From Paraphaeosphaeria minitans (lineage: Eukaryota; Ascomycota; Dothideomycetes; Pleosporales; Didymosphaeriaceae): a stretch of 64,000 bases of DNA. Shown piece after piece: positions 1 to 12,398 of the stretch. The notes below the pieces were generated by a model, which saw only the letters and a program-made list of their open reading frames with translations, was not told the origin of the DNA and did no database searches. Every line of letters starts with the position of its first letter. Position 1 is the first letter of the stretch. The stretch covers positions 4,836,001-4,900,000 of the forward strand of contig WJXW01000001.1 in the NCBI GenBank assembly GCA_015832175.1, in the 5' to 3' direction. Position numbers and translations under genes: made by a program.

Positions 1-2529
1 CGAGGGCGAGCAGGGCGAGGCGCAAAAGCAATGCTCGCTGGCAGGTCATGGCCAGGGGGAGGAGGAGCAGGAGGAGGCTGGAGAGCGCACAAATGCACTC
101 ATTCCAACAGCCCGGGACAGGGCAGTGCGAGAGAAGGCGACGGGGAACAGCACCCGCGGCTCGGCGGGTCGTCGAGCATTCCATAAGCGCTTCTGCGAGC
201 CTTCTGGCGCCGGCTGGGCGAGTCACGCAACTCAGTCGGCATGGCTACGGTCACGGCTACGGTCCCGGCCACGGCTGGTGGCCTGGTGGTGCTGGTGGTG
301 CTGGTGGTGCTGGTGCTGGTGGTGCTGGTGCTGGTGGTGCTGGTGCTGGTGGTGCTGGTGCTGGTGGTGCTGGTGCTGGTGGTGGCCGCACGTCGCTGAC
401 ACGGTCTCATCTCAGCCCAGACTCATCAAACGGACGACCAAACAAAAAAAGAGAGAAACCGAGAGAGCCACACCGCCGCCCGCCCGCGTGGGATGCAACT
501 GTGCCGTGAGATATCACCGCCGAGCGGCCACGAGAGTCGTCAGCCGTGCGGACGCGCTGTCTGTCTGTCCAGCGTCTGCTTCCTGGCCGTTTGCTAGCCT
601 CCACCGGTAGCGTTGCTGCACCCCCCCTGGCTAGCAACCCTTGTGCTGGGACTCAGCTGCAGATCCATGCTGCACAATCTGGCAAAGGGACGGCTCTCTC
701 GGGGCGGTTTCAACGTGTTCCCTGCCGCGCTGCATCGGGGCCTGTCTCCCGGCACGTCATGGAGTTGCGCTTGGATGCCAAAAGCACTGTCGCTCATTTC
801 CATTTGTCTCGTCGCTGGCCCAGGCGAGAGAGTCAGTAGACAGGCCCCTTAACGAGCGCCGCCTTATATGAGGAACGCCATGCCCGGCCGGAATTTCCTG
901 CCCTCACGATTCCACCCTCTCACGCTCCTTGGGAGACACACAGTGTCCTCAGTCTTAATAATTACCAGCGCTGCCCGGCTGTAGTCTCTGGAACACGACC
1001 CTGAACACGTATCCCAACCCGACACTGCGCCTTTGCTGCCGACACATCATCCTCACTCGCTGTCCCTTTTGTCTGCTCCCTCGCACGCCGAATCACACGT
1101 CTGACGCCACGTTTTCGATCCCTTCTGCACCTTCATCCGTGAGTCAATCCCGCCCTGTCGGGTGTCTGGCGCCTCGTGAAACCCATCACTGACATATAAA
1201 GCAGCCGCCATCCCCACACGCACCATGATCCTCAGAGATTCCGAGTCGACCAACATGGGCCGCGGTGCTTATGATACAACGGGCACGCCCAAGCCTCCGC
1301 CTCCGCCTCCCAAGAGGCGATAGCCGTCTCGTCCAACGACCACCTGCTTGCCCACTCTCCACCGCCATGATTTTGCCCATGTCGGTTGACTGGCTCCATT
1401 TGGCTTCGGTGTTCGTTGGAAACTGGGATGCCAACACACGCATTCGTAAGTGGCCAGGCTCGGCAACGCCTTGCATGACTGACCAATATAGCCCTGCAGC
1501 CTTGCCCTGCCACCACACCAAACGACAACGCAACCCCGTACACCGCCCATCGTACTCATCATCTTCTGGCCCATCGGCTCCGTCTCTGCCTTTCCTCGGG
1601 ATTACGCACATTTTTAATACCTAGCGACTCTTCCTTTCACATCGTACCATAATACCCCCTGCGTTACCGGCTCCGCGTTCCTCGAGCGACTCAGCGACTC
1701 CCTCTCGGCCTGCATCTCCTTGCTTGCCCTTTTTTTTTAGCGACAGCATCTCCTTGCGAAAAGTCTTTCTCACTGGCGTTTTCATTATAGACTAGGAAAG
1801 GCCCAGGCATCGGATACCACAATCGGACTTACTTTTTCTTCTTTCTTTTCTCTCTTACAGTAGCATATCTGGATAAACCTTCCACACCTGCCTTCACTGG
1901 CACACCCCGGGTGTGGACTCTTTGTACCATAGCTCGCGGGCTGGTTGATCCGCAGACACACGACCAGCTCACGATTTGCATTCAGCGGAAGGCCGCCTTG
2001 GGCCGCGCGTACGATGTACACTAGACGGAGGAATTGCCTGGGTTCTGGTTCCTGGTACCTGCGTCCGTGTCCCGCGACACGGCCAGGACGAATAGACTTA
2101 TCATAATTGACCAATGTACACGGAAACTTCTCTTCCCCATCGCGTCCACAGTATTGCCGTGCTGGTGCAGCAGTCGTGTCGCACCCGCGACACGGCGCGT
2201 CTCCACACTTGCGCGATCGACAGGATTTCCGCAGCCGACGGTTGTGCTCCGATCTGTTTCGAGACGCAGCAGAGCGCCGACCCTTGCTTGCGTGACGTGC
2301 TGAGGTGTCGTAGGTACGTGAGCTGGTTGGAAACGCTCCGGTGCTGGCTCCATGTCTTGGCGGCCTGGTGGAGCGGCACCCCACGCTGAGCTCCCCCAAC
2401 CCAACGTATGCTACCTCGACCCACGACATCAGCGCCTCCGTCACCGCCACCGACTGCAGCTGCACGCCCTGCGACCGCCCGATCGAACCATCTCGTTTCC
2501 CACAGCTTCCTGCACCGTAGCATCCCACC
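1..2529. other. Gene-poor left end
   Basis: I see no supported gene here. The open frames on both strands are short, overlap one another and are rich in low-complexity Gly/Arg/Ser text. The stretch holds one tandem repeat (283-384), a few poly-T and CT-rich tracts (for example 1730-1740 and 1830-1860), and the 5' flank of the ARPC5 gene that starts at 2530. A CT-rich tract followed by an acceptor-like tacag near 1860 could belong to a 5'-UTR intron of ARPC5, but nothing proves it. Confidence 0.6.
283..384. repeat. GGTGCT-type short tandem repeat
   Basis: About 100 bases are built almost wholly from GGT and GCT triplets in a 15-base higher-order pattern (GGTGCTGGTGCTGGT). The tract is open in several frames on both strands (Gly-Ala, Trp-Cys or Thr-Ser text), which explains the long but spurious reading frames around it. 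Nothing suggests that it is translated. Confidence 0.85.
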
Positions 2530-3553
2530 ATGGCCAACGTCAATTGGCGCACCATCAACATCGATGCGCTGGACCCCGACTCCCCCGCCAACTTCGACCT
2601 CAGCTCCCTCGCGCCTTCCGTTACGCCCGTGTCGACCGCCGATGTCCAGTCGCTCGCAGGCCAGATCCGGCAGCTCTCGAGAGGTGGAGACAACGCCGGT
2701 GCGCTCCAGGGCGCCCTGGAGAATCCGCCCTACGGCGCAGATGCCCAAGGCCAGGTATGTCACGGCATGCTGCTACCTCGCCTCCCCAGAAACACACATC
2801 GTATTCTCAATACAGTCACGCACAACGCTGCGGTCCATGTCTCTCCCTAATCGGCCGCTCCCGTCGCCATGCCTCCGTTGCATTGGGAGCCGGGCTTCCA
2901 GAAACCGGGACAGAGCGTTCCCACGCTCGCACAAGCACACAAGAAGGGAGACGGGGCTGACTTGTGTCTCACCAATCTACAGGACGTCCACTTAGCTACC
3001 GTTATCGAGATCCTCCAGTCCATTCGCCAGGCCGACATGTCACCAATAGTAAGCCAAATATACAGCTCGCCAGGTGGGACCGAGGCACTGGACGTGCTCA
3101 TGAAGTATATGTACGCTCCACCTGCCAAAACCGACACGATGCTATTTCCATCCCCCTTTGGCTTGACGGTTTCGATTGTCATGCCACTCTCTGTGTCCGA
3201 TCCGTGGTCTCGTGCCGGCACCTTGGGTAGATTTGGCTAACCGTGTACCAAAGCTACAAGGGAATGGCACAGACGAACGCAGCGAGTTCCACACGCAACA
3301 TCACGCCCCAAGCGACCGGTTTCTCCCAGGTCCACGCCCGCGGCGGCGGTGAGGGTGGCAGCCAGGCCATGAGCGTGCTGCTGAGCTGGCACGAAAAGGT
3401 ATGACTAGCGTCCTGTCCCGGCCACACAGCGGACGTGGCTTTCAGAGGGATGGCCGTAAGCACTGGTCGCAGCTACTGACACAAGCGCAGCTCGTCGAAA
3501 TCGCTGGACCAGGCAGCATCGTGAGGGTAATGTCGGATCGTCGTACGGTTTGA
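2530..3553 (+). CDS. ARC15: Arp2/3 complex subunit 5 (ARPC5, p16-Arc)
   Basis: The product is the 16-kDa-type subunit of the Arp2/3 complex, which nucleates branched actin at cortical patches and endocytic sites. Four exons close in phase: 2530-2754, 2983-3110, 3254-3398 and 3491-3553, giving 186 residues. Family landmarks appear in order: a short acidic N-terminus (VNWRTINIDALD), ALQGALENPP, VHLATVIEILQSI, and an ALDVLMKY-IYKGMA segment that forms only when intron 3111-3253 is removed. The protein ends in GSIVRVMSDRRTV, matching the GSIVRVLTARKTV end of animal ARPC5. The N-terminal half and a Gly/Gln linker make it longer than the roughly 150-residue animal protein, which is usual in fungi. 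All three introns have GT-AG ends (donors GTATGT, GTACGC, GTATGA). It is the only recognisable gene in the first 11 kb. Confidence 0.93.
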
Positions 3554-6049
3554 GCGGGCAGCGAAAGAATCCCATGCTCCACCATCGAGCTCTTTGCCTA
3601 CGTGCGACGAAGGAACGTCGAAAGTTAGGTGTGCAGTGGAAGGATTGAATCGCTGGCGCAGCGACGGCAGCTTCCGCGGACACCAACACAAGCATGAACC
3701 TTTTACTTCCAAGACCAACTGCGAAGCTGACGCGTATCACGCTACAAGGCATTCTTGACAAAACAGGCATCTCGGTTTATCACAATGTACACGCGCCACC
3801 ACAAACCACGTCGGCATGACAAGTCCCTCTCAAAATTTCTGTCGAACCTTAACAGCCAGCACAGACGCACCCCTTTCCCGCCTGTCCTTTTTTCCAAAGT
3901 TCTTCAGCCTTATTCCGCGACCCTTGTTCCCAGCCAAAACATTAACTAACAGTATTATTCCTGCTTATTGTCCGTACCGCGTCGTGGGTCCAAACTAAAG
4001 TGGGAACGTCGGCGAGGAAGCCGCTAGCGATCCGCGCCCTCCCTGTCAACTAACGGCTGCTTCCTTGACTGGATTCTTCCTTCGGGCAGCGCCTCCGTCG
4101 CCCCCTGAAGCCGTTAGAGCTGCGAGGGATTGCGGTCCAGATTCCGCGCGCTCGGCAGGGCTTAGCGCAGGACTTGGGCTCTGCTTTGAGAAAGTCGCCA
4201 GAGACCGTCTCCCGAGCCGTGAAACGGGTTCCTGACTGGATCCGCGACGCTCACGGCACGGCACAGCACGGCACGGCATAGCACAGCACAGGCTTGTGAC
4301 GGTTCCGCGTCGCCTGCCGCATGGACGGACGGTGAGTACTGCACCTCTCTGCCATCAGTCGTCTTGGCCCCCAATGCTTTGTGAGAGACAGGCAGCCAGA
4401 CACGTGCGCTTCATGCACTGCGCCCGGCCTGTGCATCCATGTTTCGAAGAACGGCCAACGGCCAGCGGCCAGCCCAGGGACGTGGATGCCGGGCCTTCTG
4501 GAAGCTCCGCAGGCTCCGCGACGCTGGTGGCGACCCACTTGGTGAGCTTAGAGGTGATGCGGGCCCGGTGGTGTGGATGGCGACCTGCTGCCCAAGTCTT
4601 CCCGGACACGCGTGGAGTAGAGGGTGCTTGTCCGGTCGCGTGGTGAGGGTCGCTACGCGCGTGGTTTGGATGGGTGGATGGCATGGATGGCATGGATGGC
4701 ATGGGGGTTTGTACACCTCCACCTCCCGCGCGAGCGATGCTGATGATGATGTACCTAGTCCGTCCCCTCCCTCCCTGCGGACCCCAGCAGTCAAATATCC
4801 CACCCCTCTCAATCCTGGACAATGTGAAGAATCGACACCTTCTGCCCACGCGTACATGCATGTACTCGTTCGCGTCTACGCAGCTTCCAATAGCGTCGAA
4901 GGTTCCCGAACCGGGCGGAAGGGACTGGGTTGCGGCATGGAGTCCGGTTTCCGTATCGTATCGTACCGCCACCACGTGGGTGGGGGTTAGCTGGGACGGC
5001 GGCCGCGGGTTGGCGAAAGGCAACGTGTGCAGCAGGTGGTGGGGAGGTTGACAGGTGGTGCCGTGTATGCGTGTGCCATGTAAAGGCTGCTCGACCCACC
5101 ATCCCTTCCACACAACCATCTAGTGTAGTGTAGGTAGGTACTTCCCCCCGAAGTCCAGGGTCGCGTGGCGTGTAGGTACATTCCCCAACGCCCGGTTTCG
5201 AGCGTCTGGTGTCTCGGATATGGTACGCATGGCAAGACGCGTACCTAGCGGTCTGCGTGGACGTCATCGGCCAAGTTCAGTAGGAGTGCGTGGGAGGAAG
5301 ACGGTGGGGCGATGATGGCGAGGAGCTGCTGCTGCTGCTGCTGCTGAATGGCACGCCTGTGGGTAGGTAGACATGCATGCATGCAAGCTGCCTAGGCACC
5401 GGGTTCGATGCATACATGCTGCCCTCACTCCACACACATGCTGCGTCCCGTACGTACACGGCTTCGATGACCGTGAATGCTTTCAGCAACAGCTATTTAT
5501 CCATCTCCCATCCATCCATCCATCCATCCATCCATCCACTCGTTCCTAGGTACCCCGACTTTTCACGTCCGTGTGGACTGGACTGGACGTCTGATCACGA
5601 TGTTGCTGGGCTCGGCGTGGGGCTTGGTTCTGGTAGCAACAGGTGTGGGTGTGTCATGTCGTGTTGGGACCAGGTGTTTTGGCGTTGTTTTTTCGCATAA
5701 GTACTCTTGGTGGAAGTAGTTCATCATTCAGGGAAGGAGGGAAAGACATGACGTGATGAGAATATTCTTTTATTTTTATTTTTATTTTTTTGGTCATCAA
5801 ACATGCACGAGGTCATGGCTTTTGGCACGAGATTTTATTTTTTGGGGGATTTTTTTTTTTTTTTTTATAAAGGGACATTGACATGTGCCAGGTAACCATC
5901 TGTAGAGATTTACGATGAGGGGGGAGGAGGAGGGGCAAATCGTACCCGAGGAGACGTGAACGGCTTTGGTAGCCGTTCTCAGGCGATTACGACGACGAGA
6001 TGGACGTGGCTGATCTTCATCTGCGTCCTCTTCAAGAGCACTTTTTCCT
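3554..6049. other. Intergenic, simple repeats only
   Basis: No gene is supported. The stretch holds CAGCACGG-like repeats (about 4254-4292), a GGATGGCAT repeat (about 4675-4703), a CTG run (about 5323-5346), a CATC run (about 5507-5538), several GTAGGTAGGTA words (5133, 5357) and T/A-rich tracts (5765-5880). The sequence becomes less GC-rich towards the array that starts near 6050. Confidence 0.6.
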
Positions 6050-9000
6050 CCGGCACACAGGTCCAAGGACGTAGGGCGGTGCATCGATAGGTTTTGAAGG
6101 AGAGCGGCAGAGAGGACGTGGGGATGTTCCATACGCCGTTTTGGGCGATTGAGGCAAGGTGAGGTGGACACTTCGCCGACACGTGTGTATCCTGTCGGCA
6201 TGGCTTTTAGCTCCGCACGGGTAAAAAGGATGTAGGCGGTGGCAAGCGTCATTACTAAAGGTGGGGGAAGACACATCGTATCTCTTCTGTCGGGCTGAGA
6301 AATGCGAAATATGGAAGTGGCTCGCCAACATGTTTTCGTGCATGCAACGCTTCAAAGACATGGGTCGTTGCTGTCGTTTTTTGACAGAAGGGAGATGTGG
6401 CACGGTCCGTTCGTCTTTTCGAGGGTGGCTTTCCCATGGTGAATTGGGAGGAAGGCTTTGGACATGTGATGGTGCGGTTATGGGTTTGGAAGGGCGAGCG
6501 GGCGAGACATGCAGCCTGGTTTGGACAATAGAGGTGGGGACGGAGCTTCTGTGATGTGCGGTTTTGGTCGCAGGCAGCATGGCTAGATGCAGTCCACATG
6601 AGGGGTGATTGTTCGATGTTTCTGTTCAAAACGATGGAATCCGAGGCAGCGGACGTTCGTTGTGAGTGCGTTGTTATATCATTTTCTTTCTTTTTTAAAT
6701 CCACGGGTGCAGATATGATCCTTCCATGGAGCGGTTTCGAGAGTGTGAAGGACAGAGAGTTCGTCGACATGGAGGTCGGCGATACAAGGTTTTTGTGGGG
6801 AAGGCGGAAGATCGGATCCAGCGCATGAAGTATTAGGCAGGTATGTTTTAGACCCGATCTGGCGGAGGAGTCGTGGAGTGTGTGCTTTGAATATCTCTAG
6901 AGCAGGTGTGTGGCAGGAAGGGCTCGCCGACATGAACTTTCCTGTATTCATTTTTTGTTCATGGGGACCAGAAAAGGGGATCCAGCGGACATGTTCTGCC
7001 TGTGCTCGCATTTTGAGCCTCCGGGAGAAGAGACGTGGACAAACTTCACTATTTGTTTTTGAAGCCCAAAAGAGGGAGGAGGTTGCCAACGTTCGTGCTC
7101 GCAGTAGTTGATTGCTGTTCTTAGAAGGCCTAGCAACGGGACCAATACATATACACATCGGACCAGTGGGTTTTAGTCCAAGCCCAGCAAAGAGCACATG
7201 GCGGTTTTTAGGGGAGCATTTTTGTTAATGAGGAAAAAGGAATACGCCAATATGCTGACTATCGGTCGCCCGTCTTTGTATCTGCGGAACCCGATATTTA
7301 GTGCTTTCAGCATACATTCTTGGTTGACTTTCTTAGAGCCCCGACCATGCATGCATCGCCGTCAGGAGTTTGAACAAGTCTCTGCGCACACGGCATGAGA
7401 GCCTTTTTTTCGCCACTTTTTAACAAGCCCGATAGCTAACAGACACAAGGCGCTTTTGTCGTGATCTTTTATAGAGCAATGTTGAGGAAGTGTGTGAGCG
7501 ATATCACCTAGGTATATATACAAGAAGATATATATACCGTCGTCTCCTAGTGCTGGATAGTCCTGGCGCTTGACAGCAGCACATACGTAGAGCTGTTCTC
7601 GCTTCTAGAACAAGAGATCACAAAGCCGAGACATGAATCCCGATTCTCCATGTTTTGTATGGCAAAGAAAAGCAATTACGACATTTGCGTGTGTGGATTT
7701 GGAATACAGAGCGGGTGGCGGGCGCAGACACATACACGTATCGCTTATCAAGCAGGGTTTTTCCCGAACAGGGACCGGGCCGAGCAGACATAGGAGCTGG
7801 GTGTCCGGCTCTGTGGGGGTCCCATGAGGATGGAGACATGGCATCTTGGGAGATTCGTTTCGAACAATCCCGCCAAAAGTGTAAAGAGGTCGAGGTGCGA
7901 ATTGACCAAGTATTTATGTGTGGTCCCTTGACCAGGCCGGATGATCGTGATGTTATAATGAGAACATCATACGAAGCACGTTTATCTTGCTTGTTGCAGT
8001 GTCTGGTACACAGAAGGCGCATATACTCATGAAAGTGATGGTTTGAGCATGAAGCTCTGCAAGCAGAAGCTGGAATATGTCCATCCTCTCACCTTTTCTT
8101 GTGTGGATTAAATAAGTGGACAAAACATACATTTGGGCCGCTCGCTGAGTTTTATGTTTGAGATTCAGCTCAGAAGATATGTTGTTCCCATTCCCTTGGG
8201 TTTGGAAGAGTAACATTAATTCATAATGTGGTGACACATCGATCAACCTCAGCGGTGACTTGTATGTAGAATCCCAACATCCCGCACTTCAGGCTGTGTT
8301 ATTAATGAGACACAGTGAAGCCTAATTCCAAGGTTTTTCGTTTTTGGAAAAAATCCGGTCCAAAGGAGACATGGTTGCTTTGGTGGTAACGCCCAGAGAT
8401 TAGCACTCACGCACTATGGTGCCTGTGGCAGGTAATTATGTTGGTTCGGACAAAGGGACATAAGAATTTCTCTTTACTAATTGTGTATAGTATCCAACGC
8501 GAAAGACATCGAGGCTGTCGACGGTGATGTGAAGGGTAGTGCCTGGTGCACACGGGATGATACGAGCGCACATGATTCTCTCGGTTTTCAGTTTCGGTTT
8601 GGTACGGCAGAATCCATCGCCTGCCTTTGGGACACTCTCCTGAGACAGATTCCGATGCCTTGTATTGAAAATTGGCCCGATCAAGATCTACCTCTCCTAT
8701 CCTAGAACAGCATCACACGGCCATGGTGCGGGATGATTTCATGTTTCGAAGCCCATAGCAGAGCGGACATGTGTAATATTGTTTAATGCTTTTAGGAGAT
8801 CAACTTCAGGTGCAGAGTGAGAAAGAGAACACACGGGTTAGGGACGTATTTATTATTTTTCGTTGATATTACTCTGACAACGCTCCGGACGGACATCAAG
8901 TTATTAAAATCAAACTTCTGAAGCAAGGGTCCACACAAGAGACGCTACACTCGAGGGTATGTTTTGCACCGATCTCTATCCAATTACTATGCGGAAGCAC

Positions 9001-10850
9001 GTGTATTGCGCTCTTTCTTGGTTTTGGAATGACTCTAGCACGGGGACATAGCTAGCCGTATCGTATGTCTCTGCAAGACGCTTCTCGGGCGTATTGAGAC
9101 GCACGGACAGGTGAACCACCATTATGATGTTCCTATCAGCTTTTGGAAAGATCCCACAGCAAGGGTGTTAGGCGCGAAAGCTGCGCTTCCGAAAAGCTTC
9201 GATGTCGTAGCATAATGTGCTCAATTTGCACGACGCTCGTCCATGTGAATTTCTTCTGGGGGGTTCATATCCGCACGATACACACACTCACAACAGGGAC
9301 ATCCAGTATGTCGATGTCAATTTTGCACCGCAAGCCACACCAGAACGTGTAGGGTGCATTCCGTCGTTTTCAAAGGACTACATGCACCGAGTTTCTTTCA
9401 ATTTTTTGGTCCGACGAGGATCGTCCCCAGAACATGATTCTGAAGGAGTAAACTTTTTGGACTCAAGTCAGTGTAGAGGCTATGACCGCTGTCGCCATGT
9501 CTTTTAGTCTCTTCTCCAAGCGGAGAAACACGACATGCGTGTCGGCTTCGATGCTTTTTAGTGCCGAGAAGCCGCCCAGTAAAGGAGTGAAGAAGAGAAA
9601 AGGGATGCATTGGATGCTTTTGGTTTTTTAGATGCTGGTCATCCAAACACATGCATTTTGAAACACTCCACAGCTGGTCGTATAAGTACGAGATTCCGTC
9701 TTTTGATCCACCCCGCCGGAACACGGTGGTCAACTCTCTCAGGACTTTTTTGGCGGAGGAGAACACCGTCGACACCAAAAATAAGTAATTTTGGCACGCC
9801 ACGCGGACAGCGATCCATGGGGCGGTAGATGAATCATTTTTGCACCCCAAGCCGAAGGGGTGGGGGGGGGGGAGCATGAAATCAAAGCCCGTGCTTTTTA
9901 GTAGAGGACGGAAGCCCTCGTCAGAAGCCCTCGTCAGGGTGAAGAAAACAAGAGAGGAAGCAAGGAGGTGGGTATATATGCGCTCGTCGTCTCGACTCGC
10001 CACATTGGCGTTTTCTTCCCAAGTGTGTTCACGTCGCGCAGCATTTGGCGTCTCATAGTCCTTTTTTGTTTCGAGTTTGTGCGGAAGAGGAAGACATGTC
10101 CATTCATTACTATTTTTTTTATGATCCAGGAAAGAAGGGGAAGGTGGACACATATCTTGTGCTCAGAAGCTTTTGGTCCCCTGAAGGAGGAACTTGGAAC
10201 TGGGTGAGGCAAGACATGCCGTGATACATTCTTCTTTGAAAGCTCCAACCGCACAGGCAGACATTCCGCGACGGACAGTTTTTTTCTTGTAGATCCTCAA
10301 AGGAAAGAGCAGATAAAAACACGAATGTTGTACAAAGATAAATTTAAAGCTCTCGGGAAGCACAGCCTTGCACAGGACTAAGCACACCATCCAGGAAACC
10401 CAATCAGATTTGAAGTTCCAGCCGCAAAGGCAGACGCCACATGTGTCCGTGTTATCCACCAATTTTCCAGACCACTGATCAGGATACCGAAACAAGACAC
10501 GCCACATGAACTTGCGGTCGTTGTTTCTTTTGTTTGTGGACCGACCGCGAGCGCGGACGAGAACATTGGTGCGGTCAAGACGAACTTTTGGTCAGCGAGA
10601 AGCAGGGCCACAAACGGGACATCATTCTTTCCAATTCAATTTCTGGAGCGCCAACAGCAGAGGCGGGACATGTGCCCCTTGTACACACGCTTTTGGAAGG
10701 ATTCAAAAGCGTCGAGAACAGGGATACACGAGACCGGATAGTAGTTCTTTTACACTGCCATTTTTGAGACCCGAACGCAGAGCGCGGGAGAACATGTACC
10801 CAGGGAATGAACACTTTTGAATGAGGCGAGAAGATCGACATTTATACGTC
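6050..10850 (+). repeat. Long array of degenerate ~30-bp cores with unique spacers
   Basis: This 4.8-kb block has no convincing gene. On the plus strand it repeats a loose core: a T-run (CTTTTGG or TTTTTGA), a few variable bases, often CC, then a purine/GC patch ending in GGACATG or a close variant. Clear examples are 6987-6993, 8741-8771, 10405-10443, 10638-10672, 10759-10795 and 10811-10840. Cores are about 30-40 bp and the spacers between them are unrelated, so the mean period is roughly 55-65 bp where cores are dense (10.05-10.84 kb). By hand count GACAT occurs about 26 times on the plus strand between 6357 and 10840 (4-5 expected by chance), and only a handful of times on the minus strand. 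Minus-strand reading often gives Met-Ser followed by about ten residues and Lys, but stops interrupt it. This could be an old minisatellite, a relic of a repeat-protein gene, or an RNA- or protein-binding array; I do not recognise it. Confidence 0.6.
7511..7538. repeat. Perfect inverted repeat (hairpin) inside the array
   Basis: GGTATATATA (7511-7520) and its exact reverse complement (7529-7538) flank an 8-base loop. It sits just after a CCTAGG word and within the degenerate array. Its AT content is high, so it may simply be a cruciform-prone microsatellite. Confidence 0.75.
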
Positions 10851-11377
10851 TGAGGGCTATTTCTAGAGTCTGCCAGCGCAAACAGCACTAGGAGGACCTC
10901 GGAGAGGTTTCCAGCGGACGCCGAAGCCAGGAAGCGGTGCGAAGAAAATAGAAAAAGAAAGCTGGAGAGCAGAGCATTTGGGAATTTCTCAGACGCGCTG
11001 ACTGTCAAAGTGCAATGATGACATCCACCATTTACGACTGATGATATCTGTTCTTCCATCCTAGCCTTGCGTTCCACGGTAGTCTCTGGCGTCAAGGTGA
11101 ACACCGCAGATACAGTAACAAACTCAAAGGCACAAGAAATGTATACCAGCGTAAGCCACCCTATGCTCTGACTACTGCTTTCTCTACTCTTAAAGGTACT
11201 AGCTTAGATCCGGATTTCTCGTTGTTCGTAAAAGGCCTCCCTAGCTCACCAGTGCTGCGCCACAATGGCAGCCTACGGTACCTACCTGCCTACTTACCTA
11301 CCTAGCCTCCACCTCCACACCAATCACACCCCACACCAACCATATCACCAACCTTACCTATCCTACCCATTCCACCC
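10851..11377. other. Intergenic between array and next gene
   Basis: Array-like words fade out after about 10850. The last 110 bases before the next start codon are pyrimidine-rich with TACCTACC words, which looks like an ordinary fungal promoter/5' leader. No gene is seen. Confidence 0.5.
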
Positions 11378-11967
11378 ATGGCGCCCCTCACCGCATTCAT
11401 ATCCGGCCCCCTCGACCCCACCCCCGCCTACTTCACCACCCACTACGCCCCCAAACTCGACACCGCCATTTCCGCAAGCCACAACTTCATCGTCGGACCC
11501 GTGCGCGGGGTCGACGCGCTTGCTTTGCAGTACTTGCTTGAGAAGGGCGTCGAGCCGGGAAAGATTAGCGTGTAGTACGCCTCTCCGCTTTCCCTTATCT
11601 CTTCAACTCCCATGTTCAAAAAGGGTTTCTAATGCAGGGTAGCATGGCGCCCTTCGAGTACGCCTCGTCCACATGGCGCACTTCGTTCGCATCGCTTGGG
11701 GTGAATGTGGTGGAGGTGGGGGATGCGGTGACGACGCGGGAGCGGGATGCGGCCATGACGCGGGATAGCGATTACGACGTATTGAGATATAGGACCGAGG
11801 AGGAGGCGAGGGTGGTGTATGGGGCAGGGTGGTGGCCGAGGGTTAGTAATACGGAGATGAACGAGCGGAGGAGAGCGGGGGATGAGAGTGAAGAGTATAG
11901 ATCCAGTGGTGAGCGGGAGGGAGGGAAAATTGGGGAGGGGGAGGGAAGGTCGAAGGCCAGGAGATAG
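11378..11967 (+). CDS. Conserved fungal protein of unknown function (nucleotide-binding-like N-terminus)
   Basis: Two exons: 11378-11571 and 11643-11967 (donor GTAGTA, acceptor GTAG), about 172 residues. Exon 1 reads MAPLTAFISGPLD, then HNFIVGPVRGVDALALQYLL. Exon 2 continues APFEYASSTWRTSF, VVEVGDAVTTRERDAAMTRDSDYDVLRYRTEEEA, then GWWPRVSNTEMNERRR and a charged Gly/Glu-rich tail. The pattern of a strand ending in GP, a GPVRGVDALAL segment and a later acidic helix recalls small Rossmann-like SLOG/deoxyribosyltransferase-type folds, but that is only an impression. Using GTGTAG at 11570 as donor with the acceptor at 11640 would give a slightly different junction. An upstream frame from 11265 reads through the same DNA in another phase and looks spurious. 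Confidence 0.65.
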
Positions 11968-12398
11968 TTTCGGCGGAAGTGAAGAGGGGCGACGCCGGAT
12001 GGGGTCGTGTAGATGGTGTGAGAAAGCACAGTAGGTCATGAACACATTGAAATTGCTACAGACGACACAAAACGCCAGACTCGTCATGATCATGTTCCAG
12101 CCGTTGTCCCATCCCAAAACTTAATCGTACATATTCGCCAATTTTCAACCATTGCCGGACGCCTGGAAGGTGACACAAAGAAAGTGACTAAAGACTGATG
12201 AGAGATTAGGAAAATCAGACAATGAGAGTCGTTATGATGATGCTTCAAACGCCGCAATGGATATGGAGCATTCGGGCCATGTTACAGATGAGAGAATCCG
12301 TGTTCCAGGAGAGAAGACAACAGCTGGCCTGAGCCGTGAAAGGAACCAAGAATCAACAGGTATTATAGAAAGAAGTTCCTGTAACAATGCGTATGAGC
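11968..12398. other. Intergenic between convergent genes
   Basis: The spacer lies between two genes that point towards each other, so it should hold both 3' ends. No other feature is seen. Confidence 0.6.

Noticed and set aside
48..610. Gly-Ala or Trp-Cys repeat proteins near the left edge
   Set aside because: Both arise from one GGTGCT repeat read in different frames; no conserved flanks.
6679..7197. 172-residue minus-strand frame as a gene
   Set aside because: Same reason: it reads through successive array cores. Neighbouring cores are in other frames or carry stops.
9398..10153. 251-residue minus-strand frame as a gene
   Set aside because: It lies wholly within the degenerate array, has no recognisable domain, and its text changes character every 15-25 residues in step with the array units.
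6050..10850. CRISPR array
   Set aside because: Repeat/spacer layout is suggestive, but the cores share only a loose pattern, lengths vary, no cas-like gene is near, and the host is a fungus.
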